Of a stretch of 56,441 bases of DNA, positions 35,812 through 45,308 are shown in pieces. A program made the translations under genes and the position numbers. The DNA is from DATAXP01 sp036272935 (GTDB lineage Bacteria > Planctomycetota > Planctomycetia > Pirellulales > PNKZ01). The DNA lies in contig DATAXP010000084.1 of NCBI GenBank assembly GCA_036272935.1, forward strand, positions 1 to 56,441, in the 5' to 3' direction. Within the stretch, counting starts at the first letter, position 1. Every line of letters starts with the position of its first letter. The notes under the pieces were generated by a model. That model was not told where the DNA came from, did no database searches, and saw nothing but the letters and a program-made list of their open reading frames with translations.

Positions 35812-37047
35812 ATGCGTTTGAAATCGGCAGGGGTAGTCGCGGTGCTGATGCTTGGCTTGCTCGCGGCCCACGGCGCTGAGGCGTTTGCGCGCGGCGGTGG
35901 TGGCGGCGGACGTTCCGGTGGCGGCGGCGCGCGCATGGGTGGCGGCGGAGCCCGTCCCGGCGGCTCCAACGGCGGCGCCAGCGGCGGACATCCTGGAGGC
36001 GCGTACTTCGGTGGCAGCGGCGCCGCTGGCGGAGCACATGCCGGTTGGGCGAATCACGTCGGCAGCGCGCAGCCGTCGGCGCAGGGCTTTGCCGCTCGCC
36101 ACGGTGGCAACTTCAACAACGGCAACTTGAACCACAACGATCCCAACTGGAATCACGGCAACGGCAATTGGAACCATAACGGCGGGTACGGTCCCGGCGG
36201 ATACTACGGCGGCGGATACGGTGCCGCGGGCCTCGGCCTCGGCTTGGGTGTCGGCACGATGTTTGGCTACGGCCTCGGCGGCGGCTACGGCTACGGTTAC
36301 GGCAATGGATATGGCGGCGGATACTATGGCGGCGCCGGATACGGGGCCGTCTATGCCAATGGTTATCAGGCCGGCTACGTCGATCCCAATGCCACGAACC
36401 AGGCAGCGATGCAAACCGCCCCGGTCGATCCCAACGCCACGAGCAGCGGTCAGCAATCGCCGGCCGACATGGCTGCCGACGCCGCGCAGTTCGCCACTGC
36501 CGGCGAGACGGCGTTCAAGAGCGGCGACTATCAACTGGCCACGAAGGATTGGCGGCACGCGATGGTCGAGTCGCCGAACAACGGCGTCTTGGCGCTGATG
36601 CTCGGCCAGGGGCTGTTCGCCACCGGCAGCTTTGACGAAGCGGCCGGCGCCGTGCAGTACGGCATGCACCTGTTGCCTAGCGATCAATGGAACACGGTCG
36701 TCGGCAACTATACCGAGCTGTACCGCGGCAACCAGGACTACACCGATCAGCTCCGCGCGCTCGAAACGGCTGCCGCCAAGAAGGACGCTCCGGGCCTCGA
36801 ATTCCTGCTCGGCTACAACTACGGCTACCTCGGCTATCCGAAGCAGGCCGTCACGTCGCTCGACAAGGTGCTGACCATGAACCCACAGGACAGCACCGCC
36901 CGCCAGTTGCGAGCCTTGTTCGCCTCCAAGCTGAAGCCGGGCGAGGTGCCCGACGCTCCTGCCGCCCCGGCGACGCCCGCCGGTGCCCCGGCAACGCCTG
37001 CCGGACCCTCCCCCGCGCCGACAACAACCCCACAGACGGCCGGCTAG
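35812..37047 (+). CDS. Exported Gly/Asn-rich protein with TPR-like C-terminal half
   Basis: Protein of 411 residues. After a signal peptide (VVAVLMLGLLAAHGAEAFA) come a Gly/Ser/Ala-rich stretch, an Asn/His-rich segment near 100-125 (NLNHNDPNWNHGNGNWNH) and a Gly/Tyr-rich segment to about 185. From about 220 to 375 there are two or three TPR-like helix pairs (FKSGDYQLATKDWRHAM and GYNYGYLGYPKQAVTSLDKV). The tail is Pro/Ala/Thr-rich. ATG 35812 has a GAGGAG ribosome site; the longer frame from 35521 overlaps the upstream gene. It is probably a surface or periplasmic scaffold; its function is unknown. Confidence 0.83.
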   Translation: MRLKSAGVVAVLMLGLLAAHGAEAFARGGGGGGRSGGGGARMGGGGARPGGSNGGASGGHPGGAYFGGSGAAGGAHAGWANHVGSAQPSAQGFAARHGGNFNNGNLNHNDPNWNHGNGNWNHNGGYGPGGYYGGGYGAAGLGLGLGVGTMFGYGLGGGYGYGYGNGYGGGYYGGAGYGAVYANGYQAGYVDPNATNQAAMQTAPVDPNATSSGQQSPADMAADAAQFATAGETAFKSGDYQLATKDWRHAMVESPNNGVLALMLGQGLFATGSFDEAAGAVQYGMHLLPSDQWNTVVGNYTELYRGNQDYTDQLRALETAAAKKDAPGLEFLLGYNYGYLGYPKQAVTSLDKVLTMNPQDSTARQLRALFASKLKPGEVPDAPAAPATPAGAPATPAGPSPAPTTTPQTAG

Positions 37048-37090
37048 CGCGGATTGTTGACCGCCAAGACACCGAGGCACGGCGGAAGGA

Positions 37091-37146
37091 AGAAGCCACG
37101 GATGAATAAGGCTTCTGCTTATTTGTGTCGTCCGTGTTACCCGTGG
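37091..37146. repeat. Palindromic region between convergent genes, possible bidirectional terminator
   Basis: A hairpin with arms AGAAGCC at 37091-37097 and GGCTTCT at 37110-37116, plus an outer CCACGG (37096-37101) to CCGTGG (37141-37146) pairing. It contains the GATGAATAAG-type sequence also seen in the element at 20925. It lies between the convergent Gly/Asn-rich and antiporter genes and overlaps the antiporter stop region. Confidence 0.5.
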
Positions 37147-39203
37147 TTACTTCCGACGAGCATCGCGCGGGCGGCGGCGATGGCTTGGTGGGTGCCGGCC
37201 ACGGCCAGGACGTCGCCCGGTTCGAGGCGTTCGCGGCCGCTGGGGACGACGATCTGCCGCGAGCCGCGCGTGATCGCCAGGATGGTGGCCGAGGTCAGGC
37301 TGCGCAGGTTGATCTCGCGCAGCGTTTTGCCGACCACGGGGCTGCGCTCGTCGAGCGTGACGGGAATCGGGTCGCCGAGCCCGGGAAACATGTGGTGCAG
37401 TTGCTCGATGGCCTGGCCGTCGTCGCCGGTCGTGACACCGGCACTGGCTTGCGAGGCCAGCAACTCGACGATCGTCTGCGCACCGGCCCGGGCATGACCT
37501 TGCAGGTTCGCAGCGCTGCGCCAGAAATTGACGCCCAGCCCCACCAACACCAGCGCGACGATGGCCGCCCCTTCGAACGGAGGCACGAACGGTTGCGTGA
37601 TCGCGACCAGCGGCACGCCCAACAGTAGAATGATCGCCAATTGCAGCGTGACCACTAGCGCCCGTCGCGGTGCCAGGCCCAGGTCGAGCTTGTCGGCAGC
37701 GGCGCGGGGCAACACGCGCAAAGCCAGCGCCTGCCCCAACCCTTGTGCATTGCGCACGATCCCCACGGCAAACGGAGCCGACAGCGCCGCCGCGCTGGCC
37801 AGCCACACCAGCACACTGGCCCAGCGATCGAGCCCCGTCCAGCCGGAGACCCAGGCCGTCAGCCGCGGGGCCGCCACCGAAGCGCCGATCACCACCGCCA
37901 CCACGATCACGAAATCGGCCAACAGTACGCGAATCCGCCGGCGAATCTGGGCACGCTCGCTGTGGTCGTCGGGCGCCAGGCGCAACTGCTCGATCCACGA
38001 ACCGTACAAAGCGGCGAAAGTTTGTAGCGGCCGCGGCAACTTGCGATCGATCAAGCGGGCCAACGGATCGCTGGCTCGGATCAGCCAGGGAGTGGTGAGC
38101 GTGGTGATTGCCGAGACGGCGACTGCCACCGGATACAGAAAGTCGCGCGTCGCGCCGGTGGAGAGCCCAATGCCGGCAATGATGAACGAGAACTCGCCGA
38201 TCTGCGCCAGGCTCATGCCGGCCTGCACGGCGGTGCGCGGATCGTAGCCGGTGAGGAACGCACTGGTCGAAACGCCCAGCACCTTGCCCACGATTACCAG
38301 CACCGTGAACACGACGACCGCGACCCAATGCTCGGCGATCAAGGCCGGATCGATCATCATCCCCACGGCGACGAAGAACACGGCGGCGAACAGGTCGCGG
38401 ACCGGTGCGACGAGCTGCTCGATCCGCTTCGGCTGCCCGCTCTCGGCCACGAGCGTTCCGGCCAGAAATGCGCCCAGGGCGACCGAGTAATCGAACGCGA
38501 TCGCAACCAGCGCGAAGGCGAACGCCAGGCCGACGGCGGCGATCAGCGTTGTTTCGGGGCGATTCAAACGCAGCACGGCGCGCATCAGCCGCGGCACGGT
38601 GAGCATGCCAATCGACACCAGCGCCGCGAGAAACGCCGTCAGCCGAGCCGCGGTCCAGCCGAACTCCGCGAGCGTCAATTCCTCTCCGGAAGAAACGGTG
38701 GTCAGCAAAGCCAGCAGGAAGATTGCCACCAGGTCTTCCAGCAATAGCACGCCGACCACAATCTCGACGAGCCGACCCGTGACGCGCTGCTCCTCAAATG
38801 CCTTGACGATGATCGTCGTGCTGCTGATGGCGATGATCGCGCCGGCGTACAGGCTTTCGAGCGAGGTCCAGCCGAACAGCCGGCCCGCCGTGTAGCCCAG
38901 CCAGACCATGAAGCTGCTTTGGGCCACCGCGACCAGTGCCGCGGTCGGCCCGACGCTGGCCAGCTTCGAGAACGTGAACTCCAGCCCCAGCGAGAACATC
39001 AGCAGGATCACGCCCAGCTCGGCCAACTGCTCGACCGTTTCGCGATCGGCCACCAGCGGCACTTGGACGTGCGGTCCGACGATCATTCCCGCGGCCAGGT
39101 ATCCGAACACCACCGGCTGGTGCAGGCGCTGAAACACCACCGTGGCCACCGCGGCGACGCAGAGCACCATCGCCAACGTGTTGAGGAACTCGGGAGGGTG
39201 CAT
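37137..39203 (-). CDS. Cation:proton antiporter (CPA2/Kef type) with TrkA-C domain
   Basis: Membrane protein of 688 residues. Residues about 5-385 are the CPA2 exchanger domain with about 12 helices: FGYLAAGMIVGPHV, LLMFSLGLEF and the GVLLLEDLVAIFLL region carrying the ion-binding acidic residue. A less conserved middle with five further hydrophobic segments follows, then a C-terminal TrkA-C domain at about 600-680 (KTLREINLRSLTSATILAI). It exchanges K+ or Na+ for protons. There is no NAD-binding TrkA-N domain, unlike KefB and KefC. A hairpin repeat lies just upstream. Confidence 0.92.
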   Translation of the reverse strand: MHPPEFLNTLAMVLCVAAVATVVFQRLHQPVVFGYLAAGMIVGPHVQVPLVADRETVEQLAELGVILLMFSLGLEFTFSKLASVGPTAALVAVAQSSFMVWLGYTAGRLFGWTSLESLYAGAIIAISSTTIIVKAFEEQRVTGRLVEIVVGVLLLEDLVAIFLLALLTTVSSGEELTLAEFGWTAARLTAFLAALVSIGMLTVPRLMRAVLRLNRPETTLIAAVGLAFAFALVAIAFDYSVALGAFLAGTLVAESGQPKRIEQLVAPVRDLFAAVFFVAVGMMIDPALIAEHWVAVVVFTVLVIVGKVLGVSTSAFLTGYDPRTAVQAGMSLAQIGEFSFIIAGIGLSTGATRDFLYPVAVAVSAITTLTTPWLIRASDPLARLIDRKLPRPLQTFAALYGSWIEQLRLAPDDHSERAQIRRRIRVLLADFVIVVAVVIGASVAAPRLTAWVSGWTGLDRWASVLVWLASAAALSAPFAVGIVRNAQGLGQALALRVLPRAAADKLDLGLAPRRALVVTLQLAIILLLGVPLVAITQPFVPPFEGAAIVALVLVGLGVNFWRSAANLQGHARAGAQTIVELLASQASAGVTTGDDGQAIEQLHHMFPGLGDPIPVTLDERSPVVGKTLREINLRSLTSATILAITRGSRQIVVPSGRERLEPGDVLAVAGTHQAIAAARAMLVGSNHG

Positions 39204-39210
39204 GGGAAAT

Positions 39211-39259
39211 GCAGAAGTCAGAAGTGCAGCGTTCGGAACTTCTGCATTCTGACTTCTGC
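39211..39259. repeat. Hairpin-forming inverted repeat
   Basis: GCAGAAGTCAGAAGTGCAG at 39211-39229 pairs with 39242-39259 with one unpaired base, around a 12-base loop. It lies in the 59-base gap between the nitrilase stop and the antiporter start on the minus strand. It could terminate or attenuate transcription into the antiporter gene, although no T-run follows. Confidence 0.7.
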
Positions 39260-39262
39260 CTT

Positions 39263-40144
39263 TTAGTGGCTTCGCCTATCTTCGCTCTTCGGGTCGCTCA
39301 CCAGTTCGCCGCTGTGCAGTTGGCCGTTCATGGCACGGTCGCGCCACGGAGCTGCTGCGTCCCACAGTTCAAGGTTCGCGTCGATGTCGCTGAGCAGCAC
39401 GTCGGCCTTGTGTACCGGCAGCTTTCCGGTGATGCGTCCGTCGGGACGCACGAAGAAACTGCCCCACAGCGAGTACTTGGTTGAACTGTTGACGGCGCTG
39501 ATCCACAAAAAGTTCGCAGCCGCGTGGCCGATCATCGTCGCCGGCACCAACTCGCGCCACAGGTTGCGATAGTGGTAGGTGCGGTAGTCGCGCCGGGCAT
39601 TGTGGAACGACTGAAACACCGCCTCGACGCCGCGGCGCTTCAGATCGCGATAAATCTCTGGGAACCGGTACTCGTAGCAGATGGCGATGCCACAGCGGTA
39701 GCCGTCGATCTCGACGACCGTAGGATGGTCGCCGGGCGTGTACGAAACATGGTCGAGGCTCGATTGCTCGCCGAAGGTGCCGGTGCAGAACCGCTTGTCG
39801 TAGCGATCGACCACCTCGCCGCGATCGCTGATCACGTACACCGAGTTGTGCGGCAAATGCTCGCCCGACAGCCGATGCGTGCTCCCCAGCAGCACCCACA
39901 GGTTCAGCTCGCGGGCCGTCTGGCAGATGGCGGCCGTGGCATCGTGCAGCGCGTTCCAATCAAGTTGGCGGACGTCAGCGACTTCGTAGCCGGCGTATCC
40001 CGAAAGCGCAGTTTCGGGGAAATGGGCAACACGAGCGCCGCCGGCTGCCGTCTCGGCGAGCAGCCGTTGTATCTCGGCCAAGTTGTGGGCGATGTCGGGC
40101 TCGACCGAGAACTGACAGGTCGCGACACGCAGAATCGGTTTCAT
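39263..40144 (-). CDS. Carbon-nitrogen hydrolase (nitrilase superfamily)
   Basis: Amidase or nitrilase-fold enzyme of 293 residues with the Glu-Lys-Cys triad: Glu44 in HFPETALSGY, Lys117 in RYDKRFC and Cys156 in GIAICYEYRFPE. It hydrolyses a C-N bond of an unidentified amide, nitrile or carbamoyl compound in the cytoplasm. Start ATG 40144 (MKPILRVATCQF) puts the first beta strand at the N-terminus; a further in-frame start five codons upstream is possible. It is divergent from the TIGR03009 gene. Confidence 0.92.
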   Translation of the reverse strand: MKPILRVATCQFSVEPDIAHNLAEIQRLLAETAAGGARVAHFPETALSGYAGYEVADVRQLDWNALHDATAAICQTARELNLWVLLGSTHRLSGEHLPHNSVYVISDRGEVVDRYDKRFCTGTFGEQSSLDHVSYTPGDHPTVVEIDGYRCGIAICYEYRFPEIYRDLKRRGVEAVFQSFHNARRDYRTYHYRNLWRELVPATMIGHAAANFLWISAVNSSTKYSLWGSFFVRPDGRITGKLPVHKADVLLSDIDANLELWDAAAPWRDRAMNGQLHSGELVSDPKSEDRRSH

Positions 40145-40290
40145 GATGCGGACAAACAATGAGCCGTGCTGGCACGCGGCACGTGCGGCCGCCAGGGTAC
40201 CGTATCGCCGCGAAGCTGGTCTATGGGCCGCGTACCGTGATTGCTACAATCCGCCGCCTTTTCCGTCGACCGACTTCAGGGAGGAGACAC

Positions 40291-41235
40291 ATGCCGCTGC
40301 GCCACGTGTGGTTCGTCGGCGCGCTGGTGATCGCTGCCGCGCTGCCCGCGAAGAGGCAAGCCTGCGCGCAGCCGTTGGCGCCCGGGCAGACGATCGTTCC
40401 GTACGCGCCGCAAGCGCCCCAGGCGCCGATCGGCCCCCCGCTGCCGCCACAGGCACCGTTCGTCCTTACGCCCCAAGAGCAGGCAAACCTTGACCTGCTG
40501 CTGCGCGCCTGGGAGCACCACAGCGGCCTGATCCAGACCTTCAGTTGCGAGTTCACCAAGCACGAATACGACGCCGTCTGGGTGGAGAAACCGCCGTTCC
40601 GCAAGTCGAAAAGCGAAGGGGAGCTGAAATTCGCCAAGCCCGACAAGGGGATGTACCGCATCGTGGCGATCGACGGCAAAAAGACCGACGAAGGAGACCA
40701 CTGGGTCTGCGACGGCAAAGCGGTGTACGTGAAGGACTACAGCACGAAAGAGGTCAAGGAAACCCGGTTGCCTCCGGAGCTGCAAGGCAAGTCGATCGCC
40801 GACGGTCCGCTGCCGTTCGTGTTCGGCATCGAGGCGGAGAAATTGAAGAAGCGCTACTGGATGCGGATCATTACGCCGGCCGACGTCAAAGGGCAGGTGT
40901 GGCTCGAAGCGTACCCGAAGTACGCCCATGACGCAGCGAACTTTCGCCATATTGAGGTGGCGCTGAGCGACACCGACCTGACGCCGCTTGCGATCCAGAT
41001 TTACCAGCCGCAAGACGAATCGCCGAAGAAGAAGGTTACCGACGTCTACTCCCTGCGCAAAATCACCAAGAACGGCATGGTCGATCGGTTTCTGGAGTTC
41101 ACGCGCAACTTCGTCAGCCCCTCGACACCGCTGGGCTGGAAGCGCGTGATCGACGACTCGGCCCTCACGCAGCGCACCGCGGCTCAAGCGCCGCCGCAGG
41201 TCGAACGTCCCGGCGCCGCGCCGCCGCGCCGGTAG
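40291..41235 (+). CDS. TIGR03009-family planctomycete exported protein
   Basis: Protein of 314 residues with a signal peptide (HVWFVGALVIAAALPA), a Pro/Gln/Ala-rich linker to about 65 and a domain matching the planctomycete-specific TIGR03009 family: EHHSGLIQTFSCEFTKHEYD, the KGMYRI and HWVCDGKAVYVKDY strands, and PLPFVFGIEAEKLKKRYW. The layout resembles lipoprotein-carrier (LolA-like) folds in which a half-barrel binds a lipid; that is an inference. ATG 40291 is supported by a strong GGAGG ribosome site. Its function is unknown. Confidence 0.88.
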   Translation: MPLRHVWFVGALVIAAALPAKRQACAQPLAPGQTIVPYAPQAPQAPIGPPLPPQAPFVLTPQEQANLDLLLRAWEHHSGLIQTFSCEFTKHEYDAVWVEKPPFRKSKSEGELKFAKPDKGMYRIVAIDGKKTDEGDHWVCDGKAVYVKDYSTKEVKETRLPPELQGKSIADGPLPFVFGIEAEKLKKRYWMRIITPADVKGQVWLEAYPKYAHDAANFRHIEVALSDTDLTPLAIQIYQPQDESPKKKVTDVYSLRKITKNGMVDRFLEFTRNFVSPSTPLGWKRVIDDSALTQRTAAQAPPQVERPGAAPPRR

Positions 41236-41272
41236 AAGTGTCGTTCCTTTGCTTGCAGCGTTTTCGAAAACC

Positions 41273-41342
41273 GCGTCGGGCAGGCATTCCTGCCTGCCTC
41301 CGGTTGCCGTGCTCACGGCAGACAAGAATGTCTGCCCCACGC
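41273..41342. repeat. Two-hairpin palindromic element (intergenic copy)
   Basis: Left hairpin GGCAGG-CATT-CCTGCC (41279-41294), right hairpin with arms GGCAGACA (41317-41324) and TGTCTGCC (41329-41336), and outer arms GCGTCGGGCAG (41273-41283) and CTGCCCCACGC (41332-41342) pairing with one mismatch. The right half is also found at 1275-1298, and the whole element at 52874-52944. Confidence 0.8.
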
Positions 41343-41456
41343 GACTAGCAGGTTGGGGTCAGCGGTTTTCGGATAGGCTCTCTCGGCGCGCGTCGCAAGC
41401 GACGCGGCTAACTAGTTTCACCGACAGGCGTTGGGGCCAGGTGACCTGATGGCAAT

Positions 41457-41484
41457 TTGACTGCCGCGGGGGCGGCGCTATAAT
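41457..41484 (+). promoter_or_regulatory. Sigma-70-type promoter of the NfeD-family gene
   Basis: TTGACT at 41457-41462 and a perfect TATAAT at 41479-41484 with a 16-base spacer. Transcription would start near 41491, giving a 70-base leader to ATG 41561. This is the best vegetative promoter seen in the window. Confidence 0.65.
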
Positions 41485-41560
41485 TGTGCCGAAACACCAA
41501 CGACGCCATGCACTTGCGCGTCGGCTCGGTTCTAGCGGCGTGCAACGGATTTCTTCCGCC

Positions 41561-43777
41561 ATGGCATTGAGTTGGCTGGCGACGCACGGGTACGGCTGGC
41601 GATGGCGCCGGCTGGCGGCAATCTCGTCGATGGCGGTAATCGCCACCGCGTTGTCGGCGGCTACGAAAGCCGAGCAGCCCGCAGCCGAGCGTCCCGCTCC
41701 ACCCGCCGATCAGGAGCGTTCGGGACGGTTCCTGCGCATTCCCGGTCCGGTGACCGACAAAATCGACCAGCGCATCCGCCATGCGGTCGATCTCGAAGTG
41801 CGGCAGGCCAAGCAGCATGGCAAATGGCCGGTGTTCGTCATCGAGATCGGCTCCGGGCGAACCGAGTTCGGCCAGGCCTACGATCTGGCTCGGTTCCTGT
41901 CGAGCGATGCGTTGAATGGGGCGACCACCGTCGCCTTCTTGCCCGAGAGCGTCACCGGCCACAACGTGCTGGTGGCGATGGCCTGCGACGAGATCATCAT
42001 GAGCCCCACGGCCGAGATCGGCGAGGCGGGGAAGTTTGAATCGGCCATCGGCCCGCCGATGCGCAACGCCTACGCCGAGATCGCCAACCGCCGCAAGACG
42101 ATCCCGGCCGACCTGGCGCTGGGGATGCTCGACCCGTCGCTCGAAGTGCTCGAGGTCGAAACCGATGTGAGCCGAGAGTTCGTGCTCGCCTCGCGGCTCG
42201 ACGAGTTGCGGCGCGACAAGGCGTTCCAAGCCTCGAAGGTCGTGAAACCGGCCGGCAAGCCGGGACTGTTCACCGGCCAGCAGGGCCGCGAGCTGGGGTT
42301 CGTCAGCTACCTGGCCGCCGACCGCAACGACGTGGCGAAAATCTGGCGGCTGCCGCGCGAGGCGCTGCAAGACGATCCCACGCTCGATGGCCAATGGCGC
42401 ACCGCACGGTTCTACGTCAAAGGCGCAATCACCAGCGAATCGATCAACCGGCTGCAAACGCTGCTGCGGACCGAAATTCGCGAACAGTCGCTGAATTTCC
42501 TCTGCCTGTGGATCGACAGCCCCGGCGGCTCGCCGACCGACAGCATGAACCTGGCCAATTTCCTGGCGTCGCTCGATCCCGGACAGCAGCGCACGGTGGC
42601 CTACATCCCCGGCGAGGCCCGCGGCGATGCGGCGTTCATCGCCCTGGCCTGCGACCAGATCGTGATGCACCCGTCGGCCACGCTCGGCGGGGCGGGTGCA
42701 GCCGATATTCCCGCCGACGATGTGAAGCTGATCACCGCGGCGCTCGAAGGGATCTGCAAAGAAAAGTCACGCAACCCGGCGATCGCCGCGGCCATGATCG
42801 ACCCGAACCTGGCGGTGTACCGCTGCGTGCGCAAGACCGACGGGCTGGTCGATTTTATGTCGGCCGAGCAGCTCGCGGCGCGCGAACGGCAGGAGCCGCA
42901 GCCCGGCCTGTGGCGCAAAGAAGACGAACTCACGCATCCCGGCAGCCCGTTGCGGCTCGACGGTTACCAGGCCGAGGAATTGGGGTTGGCGACCGGCGTG
43001 GTCGAGAACTTCGCCGAGTTCAAGGCGATGTACAACCTCGAGCACGATCCGCAATTGCTCGAGCCCAGCTGGGTGACGACGCTTATCGAGGCGCTCAACT
43101 CGCCGGGGGTGAGCTGGTTTCTGTTGTTCCTCGGCGGCGCGGCCCTGTACTTCGAATTGCAGTCGCCGGGCATCGGACTGGGCGGCATCATCGGCGCGCT
43201 CTGCTTCCTGTTGTACTTCTGGAGCGCGTACCTCGGCGGCACGGCGGGCTGGCTCGAAGTGCTGCTGTTCCTGTCGGGCCTGGTGTGCCTGCTGCTCGAG
43301 GTGTTCGTATTTCCCGGTTTGACAATCTTCGGGCTCAGCGGCGGATTGATGGTCGTGGCGTCGCTGGTGTTGGCGACGCAGACGTTCGTGGTGCCGCACA
43401 ACGAATATCAGTTGGCCCACCTGCGGACGACGCTTACGGTCGTCGTCGGCGCAGCCGTGGCGGCGCTGGGGGCGGCCCTGTTGATGAACCGCTTCCTACC
43501 GCACACGCCGATGTTCAACCGCATGTTGCTCGCACCGCCGTCGGCAGACGAACTGTCGCAAATCTCGGCCCGCGAGGCACTGGCGCAGTTCGAGCACCTG
43601 GTCGGCCAGCAGGGTGTCGCCGTCACGCCATTGCTGCCGTCCGGCAAGGCGCGGTTCGGCGAGGTGCTGGTCGACGTGCTGGCCGATCGCGAGTTCATCG
43701 AGCGCGGCAAGCCGGTGGTCGTCGTCCAGGCACGTGCCAACCGTGTGCTCGTGCGGGCGGTCGATCCGACGGCGTGA
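41561..43777 (+). CDS. NfeD/ClpP-class membrane protein, probably without protease activity
   Basis: Protein of 738 residues. A signal anchor is followed by two consecutive ClpP/SDH-like domains (about 55-260 and 275-480), four or five membrane helices at about 510-645 and a C-terminal NfeD OB-fold domain (VGQQGVAVTPLLPSGKARF). The family normally cuts membrane proteins with a Ser-Lys dyad in an ASAG-like motif. Here the matching positions read VTGHNVLVAM near residue 135 and ARGDAAFIAL near residue 355, so neither domain shows the serine. ATG 41561 was chosen because the promoter lies at 41457-41484. It may be a scaffold for membrane quality control. Confidence 0.85.
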   Translation: MALSWLATHGYGWRWRRLAAISSMAVIATALSAATKAEQPAAERPAPPADQERSGRFLRIPGPVTDKIDQRIRHAVDLEVRQAKQHGKWPVFVIEIGSGRTEFGQAYDLARFLSSDALNGATTVAFLPESVTGHNVLVAMACDEIIMSPTAEIGEAGKFESAIGPPMRNAYAEIANRRKTIPADLALGMLDPSLEVLEVETDVSREFVLASRLDELRRDKAFQASKVVKPAGKPGLFTGQQGRELGFVSYLAADRNDVAKIWRLPREALQDDPTLDGQWRTARFYVKGAITSESINRLQTLLRTEIREQSLNFLCLWIDSPGGSPTDSMNLANFLASLDPGQQRTVAYIPGEARGDAAFIALACDQIVMHPSATLGGAGAADIPADDVKLITAALEGICKEKSRNPAIAAAMIDPNLAVYRCVRKTDGLVDFMSAEQLAARERQEPQPGLWRKEDELTHPGSPLRLDGYQAEELGLATGVVENFAEFKAMYNLEHDPQLLEPSWVTTLIEALNSPGVSWFLLFLGGAALYFELQSPGIGLGGIIGALCFLLYFWSAYLGGTAGWLEVLLFLSGLVCLLLEVFVFPGLTIFGLSGGLMVVASLVLATQTFVVPHNEYQLAHLRTTLTVVVGAAVAALGAALLMNRFLPHTPMFNRMLLAPPSADELSQISAREALAQFEHLVGQQGVAVTPLLPSGKARFGEVLVDVLADREFIERGKPVVVVQARANRVLVRAVDPTA

Positions 43778-43795
43778 AGCGTTGCGGTGGGTCGC

Positions 43796-45277
43796 TCAGA
43801 GCTTGTCGGCGAAAATCGCCTGGTAGTGCCGCCACCAGTCGCTCTGGAACATTCCGCTCGGATCGTACTTTCGCTTCAGCCGCAGAAACTCGACGAACTG
43901 CGGATAACACGCCTCGACCTGTCGGCGCTCGGCCCAGCGATGGTAGGTCAGGAAGTATCGGCCGCCAACCTCGATTGCCCGGTCGATGATGCGTCGAAAG
44001 TCTTCGGCTGCTTTCTGCTTGCCATCGTCGGTGTGCACGACGTGCAGATTGCAGATGATGCAGACGCTTGGCTCGCGGGCCCATGCCAGGAAAGTCTCCG
44101 CATCGCGTTCAATGAAGCGGATCGTGCCGTAGGTCATGTCGACATCGTGCTTCAGAAAATCGCGGCGCACCGCTTCGAGAAACGGCACGAACGCATCGCG
44201 AGCCACGTACACCTCGGTAATCATCTCGGTGCCGCGCCGTGGATCGACCGCCTTGCGGTACGAATCGAAATTCCCGGCCAACTGATGCGTATCCGACCAA
44301 TCGAGGTGCCCCGACGTGCTGAGGTAGTATGTGGAATAGCGCTCGAACGCTTTTTTGCGGTCCGTCCGCGCCAGCACGTATAGCTCGGCCCACTCCTCGT
44401 TCGTGAGCGATCGCTGCGCGGCGGGAATCGGCGTATCGTTGCTGAGCGGCCGATAGCAGGCGAAGACGCCGCCGTGCGTCGCAGGATCGACGGTCAAGTC
44501 GGTCGAGTATTGGCAGTCGCCGTACAAGAATCCTTCGCGCACGCGCCGATCGACCCACGTGAGCAAATCTTTCACGGGAATCACTTCCACGACGCGCTCG
44601 ACCTTGCTGCGCGGCACCAGACGCAGCGTTACCTCGGCAATAACACCGAACAGTCCGTAACCGCCGATCGCCAGTGAGAAAAGCTCGGCATTCTCGCGCC
44701 GGCTGCAAGTGTGCGATTTTCCCTGGGCATCGACGAGCACGAACGATTCCACGTCGGCCACGATCGGCCGAAATCGCAAGCCGCGGCCATGGATGTTCGC
44801 CGCCAGCGAGCCGGCGATCGTCACGCGGTCGACCCCCGATTGCTTCGCGCGAATGCCCCACGGCCGCGCGTCGCCTTGCTGCATCCGGACAAGTTGCTCG
44901 ATCAGCTCCGGCCACTCGATTCCCCCTTCGACCTCGACCAGTCCGCGCTGGCGCTCGAGGCGCAGCAAGCGGTTCATGCGCGTCATGTCGAGGAGCACCG
45001 CGTCGGTGCCGAATTGTTGCCCGCCCATCGCGTGTCGCCCACCGCAGATGCTCACCGCGAGTCGCTCATCGTGGGCCGTTCGCAGGGCCGCCTGAAGCTC
45101 GTCGACGCTCGTGGGCTGTTCGATCCGCCGAACGCGCGTCGCGTTCAACTGCGATTGGACGTCGTTGACCTCGACACCTGGATGCTTGGCGCCCCACAGT
45201 TGGCTTGCACGCTTTGCCGTGGCCAGCGAGGCGCCGGCTACGGCGGCGCGCTTCAGGAAGCCGCGACGTGACGACAT
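43796..45277 (-). CDS. Tat-exported FAD-dependent oxidoreductase (FAD_binding_4)
   Basis: Flavoenzyme of 493 residues with a twin-arginine signal (SSRRGFLKRAAVAGASLATA). The VAO-type FAD domain contains ICGGRHAMGGQQ, LEVEGGIEW-like strands, TIAGSLAANIHGRG and GGYGLFGVIAEVTLRLVP. These resemble aldonolactone oxidases and DprE1-type sugar oxidases. The His in GGRHAMGG could hold FAD covalently. The C-terminal domain ends RKYDPSGMFQSDWW, as in sugar-lactone oxidases. It is last in the five-gene operon and acts in the periplasm, on an unknown hydroxylated substrate. Confidence 0.88.
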   Translation of the reverse strand: MSSRRGFLKRAAVAGASLATAKRASQLWGAKHPGVEVNDVQSQLNATRVRRIEQPTSVDELQAALRTAHDERLAVSICGGRHAMGGQQFGTDAVLLDMTRMNRLLRLERQRGLVEVEGGIEWPELIEQLVRMQQGDARPWGIRAKQSGVDRVTIAGSLAANIHGRGLRFRPIVADVESFVLVDAQGKSHTCSRRENAELFSLAIGGYGLFGVIAEVTLRLVPRSKVERVVEVIPVKDLLTWVDRRVREGFLYGDCQYSTDLTVDPATHGGVFACYRPLSNDTPIPAAQRSLTNEEWAELYVLARTDRKKAFERYSTYYLSTSGHLDWSDTHQLAGNFDSYRKAVDPRRGTEMITEVYVARDAFVPFLEAVRRDFLKHDVDMTYGTIRFIERDAETFLAWAREPSVCIICNLHVVHTDDGKQKAAEDFRRIIDRAIEVGGRYFLTYHRWAERRQVEACYPQFVEFLRLKRKYDPSGMFQSDWWRHYQAIFADKL

Positions 45278-45308
45278 GCTGCACCCCTGCCTATACGCGA
45301 TGCGCTGC

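Larger units (their letters stand above)
41236..41560. other. Intergenic region with palindromic element and promoter
   Basis: About 325 bases between two plus-strand genes. It holds the two-hairpin element at 41273-41342, a run without features, and the strong promoter at 41457-41484. An open frame from GTG 41486 runs into the NfeD gene but begins upstream of the predicted transcription start. Confidence 0.7.

Noticed and set aside
42394..43989. 531-codon frame within the NfeD gene and beyond
   Set aside because: Arg-rich shadow in frame +2 of a recognisable protein; runs into the antisense FAD oxidase gene.
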